Shown: one piece after another, positions 60,940 through 64,000 of the stretch
Layout of the letters: each line of letters starts with the position of its first letter
How positions within the stretch are numbered: position 1 is the first letter of the stretch
Source: an uncultured Porphyromonadaceae bacterium
GTDB lineage: Bacteria > Bacteroidota > Bacteroidia > Bacteroidales > Muribaculaceae
Reading direction: 5' to 3'
Length of the DNA stretch: 64,000 bases
NCBI GenBank assembly: GCA_937892215.1
Contig: CALAVE010000026.1
Coordinates: 1 to 64,000, forward strand
The notes under the pieces: model-generated
The model's input: only the letters and a program-made list of their open reading frames with translations
Databases searched by the model: none
What the model was told of the DNA's origin: nothing
Program-made: the position numbers and the translations under genes

Positions 60940-61524
60940 ATGTTTCTGATACAAGAAAATACATTGGTGAGTCTGGAACTGGTGGAGCGGTTTTTCTGCT
61001 GCAATCTGGGCGTGTGCCACGGAGACTGCTGCATAGAGGGCGATGCCGGCGCGCCAATCACCAAGGAAGAATATAAGAAACTGAAAGAGATATTGCCCGA
61101 GGTGTGGGATTATCTGCTGCCGTCGGCTCAGCGAGAAATAGAGGAGAACGGGGTGGGGTATCTGGACCCGGAAGGAGAATTGGTGACACAGATAGTGGAC
61201 GGGCGAAACTGCGTGTTCACGTGCTACGAAGAGGGTGGTCTGTGCTCGTGCGCTATAGAGAAGGCGTTCCGTGCCGGCAAAATTAACTGGCGCAAACCCA
61301 TTTCGTGCTATTTGTACCCGGTGCGCATCAAGAAGATGCCGACGGTCACGGCTGTGAACTACGACCGGTGGAAAATCTGCAAGAGTGCCGAGGTGCTGGG
61401 GCGAAAGGAGGGAATAAGGCTATACCAGTTTCTGAAAGAGCCGCTGACAGAACGTTTCGGCAAAGAGTGGTACGATGAACTGGAGACGAATTGCGAAGAG
61501 TATATCAGGCAGTATCTGCAGTGA
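60940..61524 (+). CDS. DUF3109 cysteine-rich protein
   Basis: A 194-residue cytoplasmic protein with many cysteines: CCNLGVCHGDCC (20-31), CVFTCYEEGGLCSC (about 88-101), SCYLYP and ICKSAE. The pattern fits DUF3109 and resembles YkgJ-type proteins thought to bind zinc or an iron-sulfur cluster. Function is unknown. It follows cdaA by 47 bases on the same strand and may be in the same unit. Confidence 0.85.
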   Translation: MFLIQENTLVSLELVERFFCCNLGVCHGDCCIEGDAGAPITKEEYKKLKEILPEVWDYLLPSAQREIEENGVGYLDPEGELVTQIVDGRNCVFTCYEEGGLCSCAIEKAFRAGKINWRKPISCYLYPVRIKKMPTVTAVNYDRWKICKSAEVLGRKEGIRLYQFLKEPLTERFGKEWYDELETNCEEYIRQYLQ

Positions 61525-61549
61525 CAGCGCAGGAAAACTATTACCGATT

Positions 61550-62434
61550 ATGAGAGAACAGCGTAAAATATCAATCCGATTCTATAACGACCGCGAAGTG
61601 CGAGCAATATGGGACGACGAGCAGAACAAGTGGTGGTTCTCGGTGCTGGATGTGGTGGGAGCCATCAACAATCAGCCCGACTATACTCGCACACGCAACT
61701 ACTGGAAGTATCTGAAGACCAAACTTAGAAAGCAGGGTAGTGAGTTGGTTAGTGACACTAACCAACTGAGACTACTGGCCGCAGATGGGAAGCGCTATTT
61801 GACTGATGTGCTGGACTATGATGGCGTGCAGAAGTTGGCGCAGAATATCCCAAACACCAACGCGACGCGGTTTGTTCATTGGTTTACGGCCGATAGCGAC
61901 AGCATAGACGGAAAGAGCCGTGAGAAAGCATACGCGCTGTGGGAGAGCGGGCTGATGGACAATGTGGAGATAGGCACTACGCGCGGACTGAAGCAGATTC
62001 ACGCATACTTGTTCGGTGGATTGTATGACTTTGCTGGGCAGATACGGAATGTTACCATATCCAAGGGGGATTTCACGTTCTGCCGGGCGCAGTATCTGCA
62101 TCAGTCGCTGAAAGAGATTGACCGAATGCCCGACGACACCTTTGACGAAATAGTGGCTAAGTATGTGGAAATGAATGTGGCTCATCCGTTTATGGAGGGT
62201 AATGGGCGCAGTACGAGGCTGTGGCTGGACCTGCTGCTGAAGAGCCGGATAGGCAAGTGCGTGGATTGGAGCCGGATTACCAAGCGTGACTATCTGGTGG
62301 CAATGATACTGAGTGCCACGGACCCGACTATGCTGCGGGCGCTACTGCTCGGCGCGCTTACCGATAAGGTGGACGACCGCGAGACGTTTATGAAGGGCAT
62401 AGACTATTCGTACTATTACGAGCAGGAGGATTGA
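61550..62434 (+). CDS. BRO-Fic fusion, putative AMP-transferase
   Basis: A 294-residue protein. Residues about 5-110 are a BRO-N DNA-binding-like domain (FYNDREVRAIWDDEQNKWWF, KRYLTDVLDYDGVQKLAQ). Residues about 150-260 are a Fic domain with the complete active motif HPFMEGNGRSTR, which transfers AMP from ATP to target proteins. No S/T-x-x-x-E-G/N inhibitory motif is visible; the only Glu followed by Gly is in the Fic motif itself. I chose the ATG at 61550; the earlier start at 61475 overlaps the DUF3109 coding end by 50 bases. It may be a toxin-like or regulatory enzyme. Confidence 0.85.
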   Translation: MREQRKISIRFYNDREVRAIWDDEQNKWWFSVLDVVGAINNQPDYTRTRNYWKYLKTKLRKQGSELVSDTNQLRLLAADGKRYLTDVLDYDGVQKLAQNIPNTNATRFVHWFTADSDSIDGKSREKAYALWESGLMDNVEIGTTRGLKQIHAYLFGGLYDFAGQIRNVTISKGDFTFCRAQYLHQSLKEIDRMPDDTFDEIVAKYVEMNVAHPFMEGNGRSTRLWLDLLLKSRIGKCVDWSRITKRDYLVAMILSATDPTMLRALLLGALTDKVDDRETFMKGIDYSYYYEQED

Positions 62435-62853
62435 GAGGGTTTTGTGTGGAATTTTCCCGTGAGTCACGACGGGCTTATAGGGCGGAGGCAAGATAATTAA
62501 CGTGAGGGTTTTTAACCGCGAATTACACTAATTTACGCGAATTATTTTGGTAGAGGGTGCGGCAGACGCTCAAAATCTGAAATCGGGAAGGTGATTTTGG
62601 GTATAAAATGGGGCTAAACGGCGGATTACTGTAATGCTAAAAATCTGCATTGAAGGTCAGGTACAAGAATCGGGCTCAAATCTTGAAAAAATGTAATTTT
62701 TGTGTCAATTATAGGTTGGAAAAGTGTAAAAAAGTAGGGGTTTTTGTATTGGGAAAGTGTATTTTGCTCGGATTTTGTGCCTGTATTTTAGCTAAATAGG
62801 GCGAAAAAAGTGTTGGTAAAAAAGTGGGTGTGGAAATAAAAATGGCGAAAGTT

Positions 62854-62884
62854 ATTGATTATTCGGAAAAAAGCAGTAATTTTG
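62854..62884 (+). promoter_or_regulatory. Promoter for rplS
   Basis: ATTG (62854-62857), a 19-base spacer and TAATTTTG (62877-62884). Transcription would start near 62891, giving a leader of about 84 bases. Confidence 0.65.
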
Positions 62885-62890
62885 CACCGC

Positions 62891-62974
62891 TTTTTGCAAC
62901 CTCTGGTGAGAAGAACGAGTGGCTCGCGAATGTTGCAGGGAGAGAATTATAACGTTATAATATTCAGATTTACA
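62891..62974 (+). promoter_or_regulatory. Structured rplS leader, possible L19 autoregulatory site
   Basis: TGCAAC (62895-62900) pairs with GTTGCA (62932-62937), enclosing a 4-bp CGAG/CTCG hairpin (62916-62926). Ribosomal protein leaders, including L19 leaders in other phyla, often bind their own product. Here the role is inferred from position and folding only. Confidence 0.4.
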
Positions 62975-63337
62975 ATGGATTTAATTAAGATTGCAGAGCA
63001 AGCATTTGCTACAGGCAAGCAACTTCCGGAATTCTTCCCCGGTGACACTATTACAGTGGCTTACCGCATTAAGGAAGGTAACAAGGAGCGTATTCAGCAG
63101 TATCGCGGCGTGGTTATCAAGATCGTGGGCGATGGTGAGAAGAAGCGTTTCACGGTTCGCAAGGTGAGTGACGGTATTGGTGTGGAGCGTATATTCCCCA
63201 TCGAGTCGCCGTTTATCGACAACATCGTTATCAACAAGCACGGTAAAGTGCGTCGCGCACGTCTGTACTACCTGCGTAACCTGACCGGAAAGAAGGCTCG
63301 TATCAAGGAGCGTCGCATCGTGAAGAAGGAAGCGTAA
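62975..63337 (+). CDS. rplS: Ribosomal protein L19
   Basis: A 120-residue large-subunit protein. It begins [20 protein letters not shown] and carries the family core [26 protein letters not shown] and [15 protein letters not shown], ending in a basic tail ([15 protein letters not shown]). I chose the ATG at 62975, which gives the normal length; the longer open frame from 62855 begins inside the promoter. It ends at a terminator about 26 bases downstream. Confidence 0.96.
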   Translation: MDLIKIAEQAFATGKQLPEFFPGDTITVAYRIKEGNKERIQQYRGVVIKIVGDGEKKRFTVRKVSDGIGVERIFPIESPFIDNIVINKHGKVRRARLYYLRNLTGKKARIKERRIVKKEA

Positions 63338-63363
63338 TTGCTGACTGCAACGAGAAAGAAACG

Positions 63364-63396
63364 AATCCGACAACTGTGATGGTTGCCGGATTTTTT
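63364..63396 (+). terminator. Intrinsic terminator after rplS
   Basis: AATCCG plus CAAC pairs with GTTG plus CGGATT around a 7-base loop (63364-63392, one A-C mismatch), running into six Ts. It lies 27 bases past the rplS stop. Confidence 0.8.
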
Positions 63397-63450
63397 CATT
63401 GTCTATGTGTGGGTGTGAAGGCCTATCGTGTATGTGGGTCTTATGGGGGA

Positions 63451-64000
63451 TTATTCGAGGGATTGGGCGACTTTTTGGAGGTTCTCTATGATGGAGATGT
63501 GTTGTGGACAGTGCTCTTGGCACTGTCCGCACTGAATGCAGTCGCCGGCGTGACCGTGTGTCTTGCCGAGGTCCTCGTAATAGGTGGAGGCACTTATCCA
63601 CTGCTCTTCCCGCCCGAAGCGGTGAAGAGTGTTGTAGATGGCGAAATATTCGGGGATGGCGATGTTCATGGGGCATCCGTCGGTGCAGTAGTGGCAGGCG
63701 GTGCAGGGAATGGCGATGGACTCCTTGATGATGGAGGCCGCTGAGCCGACGGCGACTTTCTCGCGGTGGGACAGAGGAATGAAGTCCTGCATATAGGATG
63801 TGTTGTCATCCACTTGCTCGAGGTTGCTCATGCCGCTGAGTACCATGATTACTCCGGGCAGTGACGCCGCGTAGCGAACGGCCCATGAGGCAGGGGAGGC
63901 GTCGGGGAGGATGTTGCGGAAAAGAGACTCCACGCTTGCAGGCACCTTGGCGAGCGAGCCGCCTTTTACCGGTTCCATGACGATGATGTCCTTGCCGTGG
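63451..64000 (-). CDS. Aldo/keto reductase with C-terminal ferredoxin domain (partial)
   Basis: The gene runs off the right edge, so its start is missing; the frame continues upstream of the Met at 63978 with HGKDIIV before MEPVKGG, a typical AKR strand. The last barrel part (ASWAVRYAASLPGVIMVLSGM) is followed by a two-cluster ferredoxin-like domain: CTACHYCTDGCP and CIQCGQCQEHCP. These Bacteroidota proteins are NAD(P)H-linked oxidoreductases of unknown substrate. It is convergent with rplS. Confidence 0.88.
   Translation of the reverse strand, partial: HGKDIIVMEPVKGGSLAKVPASVESLFRNILPDASPASWAVRYAASLPGVIMVLSGMSNLEQVDDNTSYMQDFIPLSHREKVAVGSAASIIKESIAIPCTACHYCTDGCPMNIAIPEYFAIYNTLHRFGREEQWISASTYYEDLGKTHGHAGDCIQCGQCQEHCPQHISIIENLQKVAQSLE

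Larger units (their letters stand above)
62435..62974. other. AT-rich 540-base gap before rplS
   Basis: The gap contains the repeat phrase at 62513-62545 (CGCGAATTA twice, 19 bases apart), long A/T runs, the rplS promoter (62854-62884) and the rplS leader. No gene is seen. Confidence 0.6.

Noticed and set aside
1..64000. CRISPR arrays, tRNA and rRNA genes
   Set aside because: I saw no evenly spaced direct repeats with unique spacers and no cloverleaf or rRNA segments; a tRNAscan or Infernal run would be needed to be certain.

Overview
The window looks like chromosomal DNA of a gut-type Bacteroidales bacterium; I favour Muribaculaceae, without proof. The evidence is promoters of the Bacteroidota type (TAnnTTTG with a TTG/TTTG-like box about 20 bases upstream), few Shine-Dalgarno sequences, and lineage-typical genes: GldH, TamL, DUF4922, DUF5020, EcoRI-family methylase, RicT beside RNase Y, FeoB-associated Cys-rich peptide. 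No rRNA, tRNA or CRISPR array was seen.

Bases 1-19.8 kb are a co-directional cell-wall block. Two secreted amidases (1027, 3356) and a diverged sugar-kinase paralogue (2267) precede a tightly packed run: tandem glycosyltransferase, DUF4922 protein, SpoIID/LytB protein, AmpG-like permease, NamZ exo-muramidase, D-lactate dehydrogenase, MurT-like transporter, MurK kinase, MurQ etherase and an SGNH esterase. Together they can cut peptidoglycan, import MurNAc or muropeptides, phosphorylate MurNAc, split it into GlcNAc-6-P and D-lactate, and oxidise the D-lactate.

Bases 20-31.8 kb are core genes: AspT-type permease and phosphatase (minus), TamL (minus), then a ZapB-like coiled coil, ZapA, a possible structured RNA, RNase Y, RicT, GldH, a TRIC channel, GtrA and a DUF5020 barrel.

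Bases 31.8-43 kb are an accessory stretch: ORF6N/PLD-like protein, a lipoprotein behind a long palindromic leader, a GH78 rhamnosidase with an LtaS-like phosphotransferase, an EcoRI-family adenine methylase directly followed by a DUF262-HNH nuclease (a likely modification/restriction pair with an inverted repeat over its start codon), and an AAA ATPase with a repeat operator. Two copies of an intergenic inverted-repeat element lie at 19.85 kb and 41.43 kb.

Bases 43-64 kb return to core functions: AddB-type nuclease, DNA polymerase delta-prime, FBP aldolase, GH29 fucosidase, VanZ, MlaFE, a LuxR regulator with a hemerythrin protein, uridine kinase, LptB, two tandem SNF transporters, DHPS, CdaA, DUF3109, a BRO-Fic protein, ribosomal protein L19 and a truncated aldo/keto reductase at the window edge.
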